Below are positions 41,887 to 50,966 of a stretch of DNA of 64,000 nucleotides, in pieces (the stretch's first letter is position 1; each line of letters starts with the position of its first letter). A program made the position numbers and the translations under genes. The DNA lies in assembly GCA_964462675.1 (NCBI GenBank), contig CAYWYS010000007.1:1-64000 (forward strand), given 5' to 3'. Below the pieces are notes generated by a model. The model saw nothing but the letters and a program-made list of their open reading frames with translations. It had not been told where the DNA came from and did no database searches. Origin of the DNA: XN24 sp964462675 (lineage in GTDB: Bacteria > Pseudomonadota > Gammaproteobacteria > Steroidobacterales > XN24).

Positions 41887-42920
41887 AACGCTATCGCATA
41901 CTGCTCCTGGTGCATGAGCAACTCGTCCCGCCAGAGGACATCGAGGGCCTCAGCGAGAAGGAAATAGACGTCTTCAGGAGCGAGTACAACGTTTACTCGA
42001 CCCTGTACAACCTCGGCTACGAAGTCCGCGTCGTCGGTATTTCAGACCAGTTGTCCGAGCTGAGCGAAACGGTCAAGACGTGGCAGCCGCACGTCGTGTT
42101 CAATCTGCTCCAGGAGTTTTCCGGCCTCACTTCCTATGAGCATCATGTTGTCGCCTACCTGGAGATGATTCGGCAGCAATACACTGGCTGCAACCCGCGC
42201 GGGCTGATGCTGTCGCGGGACAAGGTACTGGCCAAGCAGCTGCTCGCCTGGCATCGGATCGCGACGCCGGCCTTTCACCTGTTTCCTTTCGGCGTCCGAT
42301 TCATGGAACCGAGAAAGGGCAAGCTGAAGTTCCCGCTGTTCGTGAAATCGGCAACGGAAGACGCGTCGGTGGGAATTGCGCAGGCGTCCATCGTCGAGGA
42401 CATGCGCCAGCTGCGCGAGCGCGTGGAATTCATTCACGACCGTGTACAGAGCGATGCGCTGGTAGAGGAATACATCGACGGGCGCGAACTCTACATTGGC
42501 GTGCTGGGCAACAAGCGACTGACGACGCTGCCGACCTGGGAGATCGACTTCGGCACGCTGGCAGAGAAGCGCAGCGGCATCGCCACGAGCAGAGTCAAAT
42601 GGGATCGCGCCTACCAGGCCAAGCACGGCATCACGACAGGGCCTGCCAAGGGCCTATCGAAGGCGGAGGCCGACACGCTGGCACGTCTCGCCAGGCGCAT
42701 CTACCGGGCGCTGCACATGAGCGGCTTCGCCCGCCTTGACCTGCGCATGCGACAGGATGGCAAGGTCTTCCTGCTCGAGGCCAACGCCAATCCGGACCTG
42801 ACCCGCGGCGAGGACCTGGCGGAGTCGGCCGAGACGGCCGGGATCAACTACGACAAGCTGATCTCGCGGATCGTCAACCTGGGCATGTCGTACATGCCGG
42901 AGTGGCGGATGTACGAATGA
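41883..42920 (+). CDS. ATP-grasp ligase (D-Ala-D-Ala ligase-like)
   Basis: 345 residues from GTG at 41883. The ATP-grasp fold shows in KFPLFVKSATEDASVGIAQA (phosphate-grip Lys and Gly loop), LVEEYIDGRELYIGVLG (adenine pocket), FARLDLRM and FLLEANANPDLT (metal-binding Glu/Asn). It resembles D-alanine-D-alanine ligase but the N-terminal domain differs (LLLVHEQLVPPEDIEGLSEK). It would join a carboxylate to an amine with ATP. Coupled to the metallopeptidase: one may make and one may cut the same amide bond (inference). Confidence 0.85.
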   Translation: MKRYRILLLVHEQLVPPEDIEGLSEKEIDVFRSEYNVYSTLYNLGYEVRVVGISDQLSELSETVKTWQPHVVFNLLQEFSGLTSYEHHVVAYLEMIRQQYTGCNPRGLMLSRDKVLAKQLLAWHRIATPAFHLFPFGVRFMEPRKGKLKFPLFVKSATEDASVGIAQASIVEDMRQLRERVEFIHDRVQSDALVEEYIDGRELYIGVLGNKRLTTLPTWEIDFGTLAEKRSGIATSRVKWDRAYQAKHGITTGPAKGLSKAEADTLARLARRIYRALHMSGFARLDLRMRQDGKVFLLEANANPDLTRGEDLAESAETAGINYDKLISRIVNLGMSYMPEWRMYE

Positions 42921-43031
42921 GGTGATGATCGAGCATGTGATAGCGCGGAACCGGACGGCCGGTGTCTCCGTCTGTGCGCGGCTAGCCAACTGCGCTACGC
43001 TAGCTGCTTGACGGCAGTCAGGAAGTCAGTG

Positions 43032-45089
43032 ATGTCCCTGCTCAGGGAGCTAAAGCGCCGCAACGTTTTCCGCGTGGGTATTGCCTATGTGGTCGTCGGC
43101 TGGGTCGTCATGCAGGTGGGCGAAGTCATGGCCACGGCCTTGCAACTGCCGGGCTGGGTGCTCTCTACCCTGGCCTTTTTCCTGATTCTCGGCTTTCCCC
43201 TGGTGTTGATTTTTGCGTGGGCATTCGAACTTACACCCGAAGGAATCAAGCGCGAGACGAATGTTGAGCCGGGCCAATCAACCACCACCGCGACGGGCCG
43301 CAAGCTCGATTTTGTCATTATCGGTGTGCTGCTGATTGCCGTTGGATTCCTGCTCTATGATCGTGCCGACAAACCGGACGTGGATGCGGGTCATAGCACA
43401 AGTGAGCAAGTCGGGAATGAACTGTCCGATGCCGGCCCGTCCTCTTCGCCTGTGCCCACTGACGGGCGCAAAGCCATCGCCGTGCTGCCCTTCCAGAATC
43501 TCAGCGCCGACGAGGAGAATGCTTACTTCGCTGCCGGGGTGCACGAAGACATCCTGACCTACCTGTCGCGCATTGCGGAGCTGCGGGTCAATTCCCGCAC
43601 CTCGGTGCAACAGTACGCCGGCACCAGGTTCAATTTGCGGGAGGTGGCCGCGTCCCTGGGCGCCGCCTATGTCGTGGAAGGCAGCGTGCGTCGCGCCGGC
43701 AATCGTGTGCGGGTTACCGCGCAGCTGATTGACGCGACCACCGATGAGCACATCTGGGCAGAAAACTATGATCGCGAACTGACCGATATATTTGCCATCC
43801 AGACGGCGGTGGCCCAGGAGATTGTCAGCGCATTGAAGGCGACGCTGTCACCCCAGGAGAAGGCCTTGATCTCAGGCCGCCCGACCAACAGCATCGAGGC
43901 CTATGACCTGTTTCTCAAGGCACGCGGACAGATGCAGGGGATCTCCGAGGCCGGACTGAAAGCGAGCGATGCGGCTGAGCTGCTGGAAGCAGCGGTTGCG
44001 CTGGACCCCGACTATGCCCAGGCGTGGGCGCTGCTGGCGCTGGCCCATGGCGAAGTGTATTGGTTCCTTGAAGACCGCACACCCGCGCGCCTGGAAAAGA
44101 TGAAACTGGCCGTGGACCACGCTTTCGAAATCAACCCCAAGCTGCCCGAAGCCGTGCTGGCCAAGGCGGCTTATTACTATCGCGGTTTCTACGACTACGC
44201 CAGGGCGCTGGATCTGTTGCAGCAGGCAGAGCAGCTCATCCCCAATGATCCATTCGTGCATTTCGGCCTGGGCCTGACCCTGCGCAGGCTGGGCGAGTAC
44301 CAAAGGTCTGTGGACAGTTTTCTGAATGCGGTAGAACTTGACCCGGCGTACAGCGAGGCCTGGGCGGAAGCTGTCAATACCGCCGTCAACTCCGGCCAGG
44401 TGCAACGCGCGCTGGACATAGCGGCGATGGTACCGCCGCAATTTCAGGAGATCCCTCGCCTGAAAGCCGAAGTTGCAGCCTTGTACCTCAATCATTTCGG
44501 TAATGTCACCAAGGCAAAAGAACTGCTGGCCTCTGTGCCCCCAAGCAAAAACCACTATTACCTTGCTATGCAGTACCAGGTCGCCCTGGTTGAGCGCGAT
44601 TACGAAGCTGCCGCGCAACGGGTGCTGGCCACTGAGTTGCTTGAAGCCGTAGGCGTCGGCTGGGGTCATGCCTTGGCCGCACAGTGGCTGCGCAAGGCAG
44701 GGCTTAGTGAAAGGGCGGGAGAAATGACCCGGGAGGCTTTGCGCCTGACCGCGCAGGAAGTCAGCAAGCCCTATGCGGAGACCTATGCGTGGCCGCACCT
44801 GGCCTAAGCCGAAGCATTGGCCGCGGCCGGCCGGTTCGATGAAGCCGTCGCCAGTTGCGCGAGGACCATTGAGGTCCTGAGCGTTGAAATGGATAAGGTA
44901 CATGGCGCGGACTTCCGCCTGCTCTGCGCCAGGATCAAAGGCCTGGCTGGCCAGACCGATGCCGCGCTGGACGATATTGAGCATGCCCTGGCGCTGGGTT
45001 GGGGAGTATCGCCCTGGCTGCTGAAACTGGATCCGTCCTGGGATTTTCTGCGCGGCAATCCGCGCTTCGATGCCATGGCCACGCCGTGA
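43032..45089 (+). pseudogene. TolB-like / TPR membrane protein interrupted by an in-frame TAA
   Basis: Reads as one 686-codon frame with a single stop TAA at 44805-44807. Start MSLLRELKRRNVFRVGIAYV at ATG 43032, three membrane helices (about 15-35, 42-64, 93-110), a TolB-like domain (KAIAVLPFQNLSADEENAYF, SVRRAGNRVRVTAQLIDATT) and TPR repeats. After the stop the same frame continues AEALAAAGRFDEAVASCART and ends naturally with GNPRFDAMA. The first 591 residues could still form a product lacking the last TPRs. Whether it is functional or dead is not decidable here. Confidence 0.8.
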
Positions 45090-45174
45090 ACTCCGGCCCT
45101 GAAGTGGTCGCCACGATACTCATTGCAGCATTTTTTGAAGTTACAGGCGCGGACTCAGCTGTCACAGAATTATG

Positions 45175-45351
45175 ATTCCAGCTTCCAGGCGCCTGGTTTC
45201 AACACGGATCGCTGCGATCCTTCGCTGCGCGCATTGGTGTTGGCCGAGAGATGATCGGGCCGACGCGGGCCAGGGTTTGATGGACGGCGCCTTCGTGTAC
45301 TCGATGGCTTCCGCGATCACGATGATGTTCGTGTACCTTACGGGTGATTGA
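45175..45351 (+). other. Gap with a short possible gene remnant
   Basis: Between the broken TPR gene and the next gene the plus strand holds a short frame ending MDGAFVYSMASAITMMFVYL then TGD and a stop (ATG at 45280, end 45351). It looks like the last membrane helix of a lost gene. No ribosome site or intact start was found. Confidence 0.3.
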
Positions 45352-45375
45352 ATGGAACACAAGGGAGTTCACAGC

Positions 45376-45771
45376 ATGAACGATCATCCCATCGCCCGGT
45401 GGCACAAGCTCCTCGAGCAGCGTGACCCGAAGGGACTCGAAGAATTGCTCGCCGAGGATGCGGTGTTCCTGTCGCCGATCGTGCACAAGCCCCAGCAGGG
45501 CAAGTTGCTCACCATCGGCTACCTGGCGGCAGCGCTCCAGCTGCTGGGCAACGACAGCTTCCGCTACGTCCGGGAAATTATCGGCCCAAGTGATGCCATG
45601 CTGGAGTTTGAGACCTCGATCGATGGCACTCTCGTCAACGGCGTGGACATCATCAAGTGGAACGAGGCCGGGAAAGTCGTGGAGTTCAAGGTGATGCTCC
45701 GACCGCTCAAGGCCATCAACCTGGTGCATGAACGCATGGCGGCCATGCTGGAGGCGCTACGAGCACAGTAG
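45376..45771 (+). CDS. SnoaL/NTF2-like family protein
   Basis: 131 residues from the ATG at 45376, chosen because GGGAG lies 8 bases upstream; an ATG at 45352 would add eight residues. The NTF2-like cone fold is indicated by RWHKLLEQRDPKGLEELLAE, DAVFLSPI and the closing beta strands (VVEFKVMLRPLKAINLVHE). A pocket protein of unknown ligand, single gene. Confidence 0.75.
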   Translation: MNDHPIARWHKLLEQRDPKGLEELLAEDAVFLSPIVHKPQQGKLLTIGYLAAALQLLGNDSFRYVREIIGPSDAMLEFETSIDGTLVNGVDIIKWNEAGKVVEFKVMLRPLKAINLVHERMAAMLEALRAQ

Positions 45772-45804
45772 CGACGCCATTGCGTCCTGATCGGCGGCGT
45801 CGCT
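45770..45804. terminator. Possible hairpin terminator between convergent genes
   Basis: Stem AGCGACGCC (45770-45778) / GGCGTCGCT (45796-45804) with a 17-base loop, just after the stop of the NTF2-like gene. No U-run, so weak. Confidence 0.35.
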
Positions 45805-45816
45805 GTCTTGCCGTCG

Positions 45817-46071
45817 CTATTCTGCCTCCCGGCGACCGTCCAGCACCCACTCCCGCATGAGCCGCTTGATCTGTGACTGGTAAGGCACGCCGGCCAGCTC
45901 CGCCCGCTGGCGGAACGCCTCGAGCAGGTCCTCGGGCACTTTCAGGCTGATCAGCTTCGAGCGCGACGGGTGCTGTGCATGGAGCCTGCGGAAGTCCTCG
46001 AGAAAGCGGATCACCTGGTCGGCCGTCATCCCGCGGCACCGCGCCAGGTACTGGTCCGTGAAGTACTGCAC
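45817..46071 (-). CDS. CopG-like partner of a nucleotidyltransferase
   Basis: 84 residues from GTG at 46071 (70 from ATG 46029). The C-terminal half SRSKLISLKVPEDLLEAFRQ, then GVPYQSQIKRLMREWVLDG, is the BrnA/CopG-like ribbon-helix-helix antitoxin form; the N-terminal FTDQYLARCRGMTADQVIRF looks coding, supporting the longer start. The GTG follows the upstream nucleotidyltransferase stop by a few bases, so the two are one unit. Confidence 0.72.
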   Translation of the reverse strand: MQYFTDQYLARCRGMTADQVIRFLEDFRRLHAQHPSRSKLISLKVPEDLLEAFRQRAELAGVPYQSQIKRLMREWVLDGRREAE

Positions 46072-46076
46072 AGGCC

Positions 46077-46541
46077 TCAACGCAGCTTCTCCAGCGCCTC
46101 GATATCGGCCAGGTCCTGCGGCCGGCCGCTGGCCTTCTTCATCGCGATGAGGTCCTTGCGGCTGAGCACCTGGACCGGTCCGTCCAGTGTCTCCATCCGG
46201 ACCCTCCGCTTGCCCTTGAGGTCCTCGCTGATGACGATGTCGACCTGCTCGCTGAGGTCTCGCGGGTTGTAGAAATTCCAGGCGATGAGGTTGCGATTCC
46301 GGATGTACTCGTCCCGGAACCGGAAAACTTCGCCAGCCGTCACCGGCAATCGCGACACCAGGCCGATACTGCCCAGTGCGGCTTCGGCAGCCTCGAGATC
46401 GCGCAGGCCCCAGCGCAGCACGAAATCGATGTCCACTGTGCCGCGAACCGCGCCGTGCAGGGCGACGGCATAACCACCGACCAGCGCGTAGTGAACGCCG
46501 GCGGCCTCGAGCGCATGGCTGACCCGGGAGAGGAAACTCAT
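46077..46541 (-). CDS. Nucleotidyltransferase of the AbiEii / MNT type
   Basis: 154 residues from the ATG at 46541. NTase motif GGYAVALHG at 22-30 and the metal pair DIDFVL at 37-42. Related proteins act as toxins of type IV systems or as antitoxins that add nucleotides to tRNA or proteins. Paired with a small CopG-like protein. The palindrome GGTATATACC (46558-46567) lies just upstream and overlaps a likely -10 region. No Shine-Dalgarno sequence is visible. Confidence 0.75.
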   Translation of the reverse strand: MSFLSRVSHALEAAGVHYALVGGYAVALHGAVRGTVDIDFVLRWGLRDLEAAEAALGSIGLVSRLPVTAGEVFRFRDEYIRNRNLIAWNFYNPRDLSEQVDIVISEDLKGKRRVRMETLDGPVQVLSRKDLIAMKKASGRPQDLADIEALEKLR

Positions 46542-46727
46542 GGAGTGAGTATATTCCGGTATATACCAGTAAGGAAGGCCAGGCTGCCTCGGCCACTGGC
46601 CCTGGCGTCTCCGGCCAGCGACCATTCCGCCCCGGCGACGGGAGTAGCCGTCGAAGCTTTCGCCACATTAGGATGCAGCCGTCCATGCCTGGGGTTTGAG
46701 TTGGCGCGCATAGTTGGAGGTCATGCC

Positions 46728-47215
46728 TTGAGATACGCTTGCCTTGCCTGGCTTACGGTGTTGCTGGTGGGATGCGACTGCGCCGCAGCCGGATATCGGA
46801 TTTGACGCTGAGCGCATGCGCAGAGTTGCAGAGACTGACTCCGGGGAGACCTCGCTTTTTGCAGGGGACGCGACGCTCCTGAGTGATGCAGACATCGCGC
46901 GAATCCTGGCCTACAAGTACGTCCCGCCAGTTCAGGCAAGAGTCGGGATACTGGGGCTCGGCCAGCGGCTTTGGTTTGACTATTCAGATGAGCTGGCCAG
47001 AAGCGGAGAGCAAATCCGGCGCGACCTGATCGCAACGCTGGAGCAGGCGTCGCCAGTCTCCGAAGCCTCGTTTCTGCCGGTGCTGCTGGTGCCCTCCAAT
47101 CGGTCCGTCCTTCAACATATACGAGACCCGCCGACGCTCTGAGTTGAACGCAGTCAGGGAGGCATTGAGCCAGGTCGCTTCCTCGGTAGCTTCCTATCTC
47201 GTCGGCGAATCCTGA
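46728..47215 (+). pseudogene. Lipoprotein gene, frameshifted and internally deleted
   Basis: TTG start at 46728 behind GGAGG (46715-46719). The opening MRYACLAWLTVLLVGCDCAA is a lipoprotein signal. Near 46795 the frame changes and the body continues DAERMRRVAETDSGETSLFA ... DIARILAYKYVPPVQARVGI to about 47105. After a loss of sequence the end reads NIYETRRRSELNAVREALSQ and VASSVASYLVGES to a stop at 47213-47215. All pieces are collinear with one exported lipoprotein that would be clearly longer. Confidence 0.78.
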
Positions 47216-47392
47216 TGGGTCCCCACAGGACGCGTCAGCCGACGAGCCGGCGTGGCGCGCCCTGCATGGCTTTACTGGCCGGCTGCGCATTGCTCTCGGC
47301 AGCAGAATTTTTGAACTCTGATGCGTTGGCCCGAGACTTCGTGTGCCCCGTCGAGTCCGCAGTCAAGCATCAACAACAATGAGGTTCCGACC

Positions 47393-48178
47393 ATGCATGC
47401 AAGAGACCTGACTCCCGACATACTGCTTCGCCTCACCGGCGACGCGCTGCTGATGTTTTACAGCTGCGCTGAGAACTTCCATGCCGAAGCCTGCCGGGGT
47501 GCAGCCATGGCGGTTTCGGGCGAGCCGGTCGCCGACCTGAATTACCTGATGCTGAACAGTGGCGACAGCACGGCGCTTGCAGCATTCGGTCGTTACGTGG
47601 GCTGGTGCGATGAGCGCGAACTGCCATTTGCCTGCATGGTGGCGCCCGAGGCCAGCGAGGCTGCGACCCCATTATGCGAACAGCTCGGCCTGGTCTTTGC
47701 CACCGATTGGCCCTTGATGGTCTGTCCCGGAGAAGCCGCAGCAGACTTCCCGGTTCAGGGCGTCGAAATCCGCAAGCTGCAGACCGAAGGCGACTACGAC
47801 GGGATGGTTGGCGTGCTGGAGAGCGCGTACCAGATGCCGGGGGCCAGCGTGCGTCGGGCCATGCCGCTCCGCCTGGCGCAATCACCTTCGCTGGATATCT
47901 ACGTGGCGGAACGCGATGGCAGGATTCTTTCGACCGTGACGGTGACCCGGCACGGCGAGGTGACTGGCATTTGGGCGATGGGCACCCACGCGGATGCGCA
48001 GGGGCGGAAAATCGGCAAGGCTCTGCTTTCACGGGTCATGTTTGAGGCCAGGCAAGCCGGCGCCGCGGCATTTTTCCTCGGCGCGACACCGGCCGGATTC
48101 CCGCTTTACCAGCGACTCGGCTACGAGACGCTGTACACGGTGAAAGTCTGGGTACGGGGTGAAACTCACCAGGCCTGA
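47393..48178 (+). CDS. GNAT-family N-acetyltransferase
   Basis: 261 residues from the ATG at 47393. The C-terminal half is a GNAT fold with the acetyl-CoA pocket GTHADAQGRKIGKALL (Q/RxxGxG/A) and the closing ATPAGFPLYQRLGYETLY. The N-terminal half is a second, degenerate GNAT-like domain. Substrate unknown. Confidence 0.85.
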   Translation: MHARDLTPDILLRLTGDALLMFYSCAENFHAEACRGAAMAVSGEPVADLNYLMLNSGDSTALAAFGRYVGWCDERELPFACMVAPEASEAATPLCEQLGLVFATDWPLMVCPGEAAADFPVQGVEIRKLQTEGDYDGMVGVLESAYQMPGASVRRAMPLRLAQSPSLDIYVAERDGRILSTVTVTRHGEVTGIWAMGTHADAQGRKIGKALLSRVMFEARQAGAAAFFLGATPAGFPLYQRLGYETLYTVKVWVRGETHQA

Positions 48179-48201
48179 TCCGGGGCGCTGCGGGTCGCCA
48201 G

Positions 48202-48243
48202 CATGAAAAACGGTCATCCAACTAACGTTTTTCATGGTAATAT
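48202..48243 (+). promoter_or_regulatory. Inverted repeat and promoter before the DUF4143 ATPase gene
   Basis: 11-bp arms CATGAAAAACG (48202-48212) and CGTTTTTCATG (48226-48236) separated by 13 bases, followed by TAATAT (48238-48243), a good -10 element. The arms would overlap the -35 region, so a repressor there would block transcription. The start codon at 48252 lies 8 bases after the -10, implying a leaderless transcript. Confidence 0.55.
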
Positions 48244-48251
48244 TCCGCGCC

Positions 48252-49424
48252 ATGGAAATCATCCGTAGCGATCTGCTGGCGAAAATTCGCACCGCACTCG
48301 GCCGGAACGTGGTTACGGTGCTCAGCGGCCCCCGCCAAGCCGGCAAGACGACGCTGGCGCGCGCGCTCGTGGCAGAGGACTCGCCGAACTACTTCGACCT
48401 CGAGGACCCGGTCAGCCTGGCGCGCCTGGAAGAACCCCGGACAGCTCTCGAGCGGCTGGAGGGCCTGGTGGTGATCGACGAGGTCCAGCGCCGGCCCGAT
48501 CTCTTTCCCGTGCTGCGGGTACTGGCCGATCGTCGCGGCGCGCCGGCCCGTTTTCTCATCCTCGGCAGCGCCTCGGGCCAGCTCCTCCGGCAGAGCGCGG
48601 AGACTCTTGCCGGTCGCGTGGAGCAGATCGGGATCACGGGTTTCACCCTGGCCGAGCTCGGCGCAGATGCGGCCGACACGCTCTGGCGCCGTGGCGGGTT
48701 TCCGCGCGCATACCTTGCCCACAGCGAGGGCGACAGCATCGCCTGGCGCAAGCAGTTCATCCAGACCCTACTGGAACGTGATTTTCCCCAGTGGGGCGTG
48801 CGGGTACCCGCCGTGGCTTTGCTACGGTTCTGGACGATGGCCGCGCATTACCACGGGCAGACCTGGAATGCTGCGGAACCCGCGCGGGCGCTCGGCGTGA
48901 GCCCCGCTACGACACGCCGCTACCTTGATCTGCTAACGGATGCACTCGTGCTGCGGCAGCTCCAGCCGTGGCATGCCAACCTCGGCAAGCGACAAGTGAA
49001 ATCCCCGAAGATCTACGTGCGTGACAGCGGCCTGCTGCACCAGCTCCTCGGGCTCGAGAGCGAGAAGGTGCTGCTGTCCCATCCCAAGCTCGGCGCCTCC
49101 TGGGAAGGCTTCGTGATCGAGCAGGTTCTCGCAACCGAGTCATTCGACGAGGCCTGGTTCTGGGGTACGCACCAGGGTGCCGAGATCGACCTGCTGTTGC
49201 GCCGGGGCGACCGCCTGTTCGGCGTGGAATGCAAGCGTGCTGATGCCCCGAGGCTCACGCCGTCGATGCGCATCGCCCTGGAGGATCTCGGGCTCGAGAA
49301 GGTGGCCGTGATCTATCCCGGGGCGATGCGCTACCCGCTTAGCGAGTCAGTCGAGGCGGTGCCGCTGAGGGCACTCGCACATCCTGGCGCCCTGTTCGGG
49401 GCTCGGCAACGACGAGACGAATGA
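48252..49424 (+). CDS. AAA ATPase with DUF4143
   Basis: 390 residues from the ATG at 48252 (ATG 48234 also in frame but inside the inverted repeat). Walker A SGPRQAGKTT near 25-34, Walker B VIDEVQRRPDLFPVL, and a C-terminal DUF4143 region (TRRYLDLLTDALVLRQLQPW) ending in a PD-(D/E)xK-like nuclease fold (EIDLLLRRGDRLFGVECKRA). A common proteobacterial family often near toxin-antitoxin loci; its role is not established. Confidence 0.88.
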   Translation: MEIIRSDLLAKIRTALGRNVVTVLSGPRQAGKTTLARALVAEDSPNYFDLEDPVSLARLEEPRTALERLEGLVVIDEVQRRPDLFPVLRVLADRRGAPARFLILGSASGQLLRQSAETLAGRVEQIGITGFTLAELGADAADTLWRRGGFPRAYLAHSEGDSIAWRKQFIQTLLERDFPQWGVRVPAVALLRFWTMAAHYHGQTWNAAEPARALGVSPATTRRYLDLLTDALVLRQLQPWHANLGKRQVKSPKIYVRDSGLLHQLLGLESEKVLLSHPKLGASWEGFVIEQVLATESFDEAWFWGTHQGAEIDLLLRRGDRLFGVECKRADAPRLTPSMRIALEDLGLEKVAVIYPGAMRYPLSESVEAVPLRALAHPGALFGARQRRDE

Positions 49425-49466
49425 TGACATGCGCTTGCACGGTGCGGGGCAAGTCGCTCCATCCCG

Positions 49467-50819
49467 CTACCGCAACGCGTCCTTGTAGATCCGGCCGTCC
49501 TTCATGATGACGAGGAAGTTCTTGCCGGGGTCGGCCACCAGCTCGAGGTTCTCGAGCGGGTTGCCGTCCACCAGCAGCAGGTCGGCCAGCGCGCCTTCCT
49601 CGACGACGCCGAGCTTCCCCGGGTAGGGGCTGCGCAGGCCCGAGAGGGCCAGCAGCTCGGCATTTGCCGAGGTCGCCATCCTGAGCACCTCGACCGGCGT
49701 GAACCAGCGCAGCATGCCGGCCAGCTGCGCGCCCTGGGTGGTGGCTTTTGCCGCGTCGAACAGCGTGTCGGTGCCCCAGGCGATCTTGATCCTGTGCTTC
49801 TTCGCCAGCGCGAAGGCCGTGTCGGTGCCGGCATACATCTCGAGCTGCTTGGCGCGGTTCGGCGAGCCCTCGGGGAAGGGCGAGCGGCCGTCCTCGACGA
49901 ACGGCTGCAGGCTCCACCAGGTGCCGCTGCGCGCCATCAGCTGGGCGGTGGCTTCATCGAGCATCTGGCCATGGTCGATGCACTTCACCCCGGCCTCGAT
50001 CGCCTGGCGGACGGCACGCGGCGTGTAGGCATGCACGGTGACGTAGGTGCCCCAGTTCTCGGCGGCCTCCACCGCCGCGCGCAGCTCCGGCACGGTGTAT
50101 TGGGTGACGTCGAGCGGATCGAAGCTGGACGCCACGCCGCCGCCGGCCATCAGCTTGAGCTGTGATGCACCCAGCGCCAGCTGTTCCCGTGCCCGCAGGC
50201 GGACGGCGTCCGGATTGTCGGCGATCGCGGCCGCGCCGACCCGCTCGCTGAACGAGAAGCTCCCCGGCGCGGCCGGCAGCTCGTTGGGCAGGCGGAAATC
50301 GCCATGGCCGCCCGACTGGGAAATGAATGCGCCCGAGGGCCAGATGCGCGGCCCGGGCACGAGGCCCAGGTCGATGCCGCGCTTCAGGCCGAACACCGGG
50401 CCGCCGAGGTCACGGACGCTGGTGAAGCCGCGCAGCAGCATGTCCTCGGCCGCGCGCGTCGCGGCGACAGTGAGAAAGCCAAGGTCGCTGGTGAGCACCG
50501 CCACCTGCGGCACGGTCGCAAACATGATGTGCGTGTGCGCATCGATCAGCCCCGGCATCAGCGTGCGTCCCTCGCCGGGGACAACGCGGGTCACGGCGCT
50601 GCGGTCGGTGGCGATCGGGTCGGGCGAAATGCTCTCGATCCGGTTGCCGCGGACCAGCACGTTCATCGGGCCGGATAATCGATCGGACCTGCCGTCGAAA
50701 ATCCGCACGTTCTCGAACAGCACGGCGCTTGCCTGGACGTCCCGGGCGAACGCCGGCGTGGCCGACAGGCCGACCACGGCGATCAAGGCCAGTAGCAAGG
50801 TCAGGTATCTCGGTGGCAT
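49467..50819 (-). CDS. Exported amidohydrolase family protein
   Basis: 450 residues. Signal peptide ending PAFA (cleavage near residue 25), then a metal-dependent amidohydrolase: GLIDAHTHIMF (HxH), QLKLMAGGGVASS (bridging Lys), VTVHAYT, CIDHGQMLDE and IAWGTDTLFDA (metal-binding Asp). Imidazolonepropionase/prolidase-like branch of periplasmic amidohydrolases; substrate probably a peptide or cyclic amide. GGAGA precedes the ATG at 50819. Confidence 0.9.
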   Translation of the reverse strand: MPPRYLTLLLALIAVVGLSATPAFARDVQASAVLFENVRIFDGRSDRLSGPMNVLVRGNRIESISPDPIATDRSAVTRVVPGEGRTLMPGLIDAHTHIMFATVPQVAVLTSDLGFLTVAATRAAEDMLLRGFTSVRDLGGPVFGLKRGIDLGLVPGPRIWPSGAFISQSGGHGDFRLPNELPAAPGSFSFSERVGAAAIADNPDAVRLRAREQLALGASQLKLMAGGGVASSFDPLDVTQYTVPELRAAVEAAENWGTYVTVHAYTPRAVRQAIEAGVKCIDHGQMLDEATAQLMARSGTWWSLQPFVEDGRSPFPEGSPNRAKQLEMYAGTDTAFALAKKHRIKIAWGTDTLFDAAKATTQGAQLAGMLRWFTPVEVLRMATSANAELLALSGLRSPYPGKLGVVEEGALADLLLVDGNPLENLELVADPGKNFLVIMKDGRIYKDALR

Positions 50820-50966
50820 TGGCTTCTCCGGCAGCGCTCACTGCAGTAAAACATTGTTTTCCAGTTGTTGTGTCGCTTCTTGCGCCAGGAACGCTGAACG
50901 CCAGTCGGATGTACGGCGAGCGGCATCGCGGGACGGGAGGCCGGCCGTGGGGTTGCCCAGCGTTCC

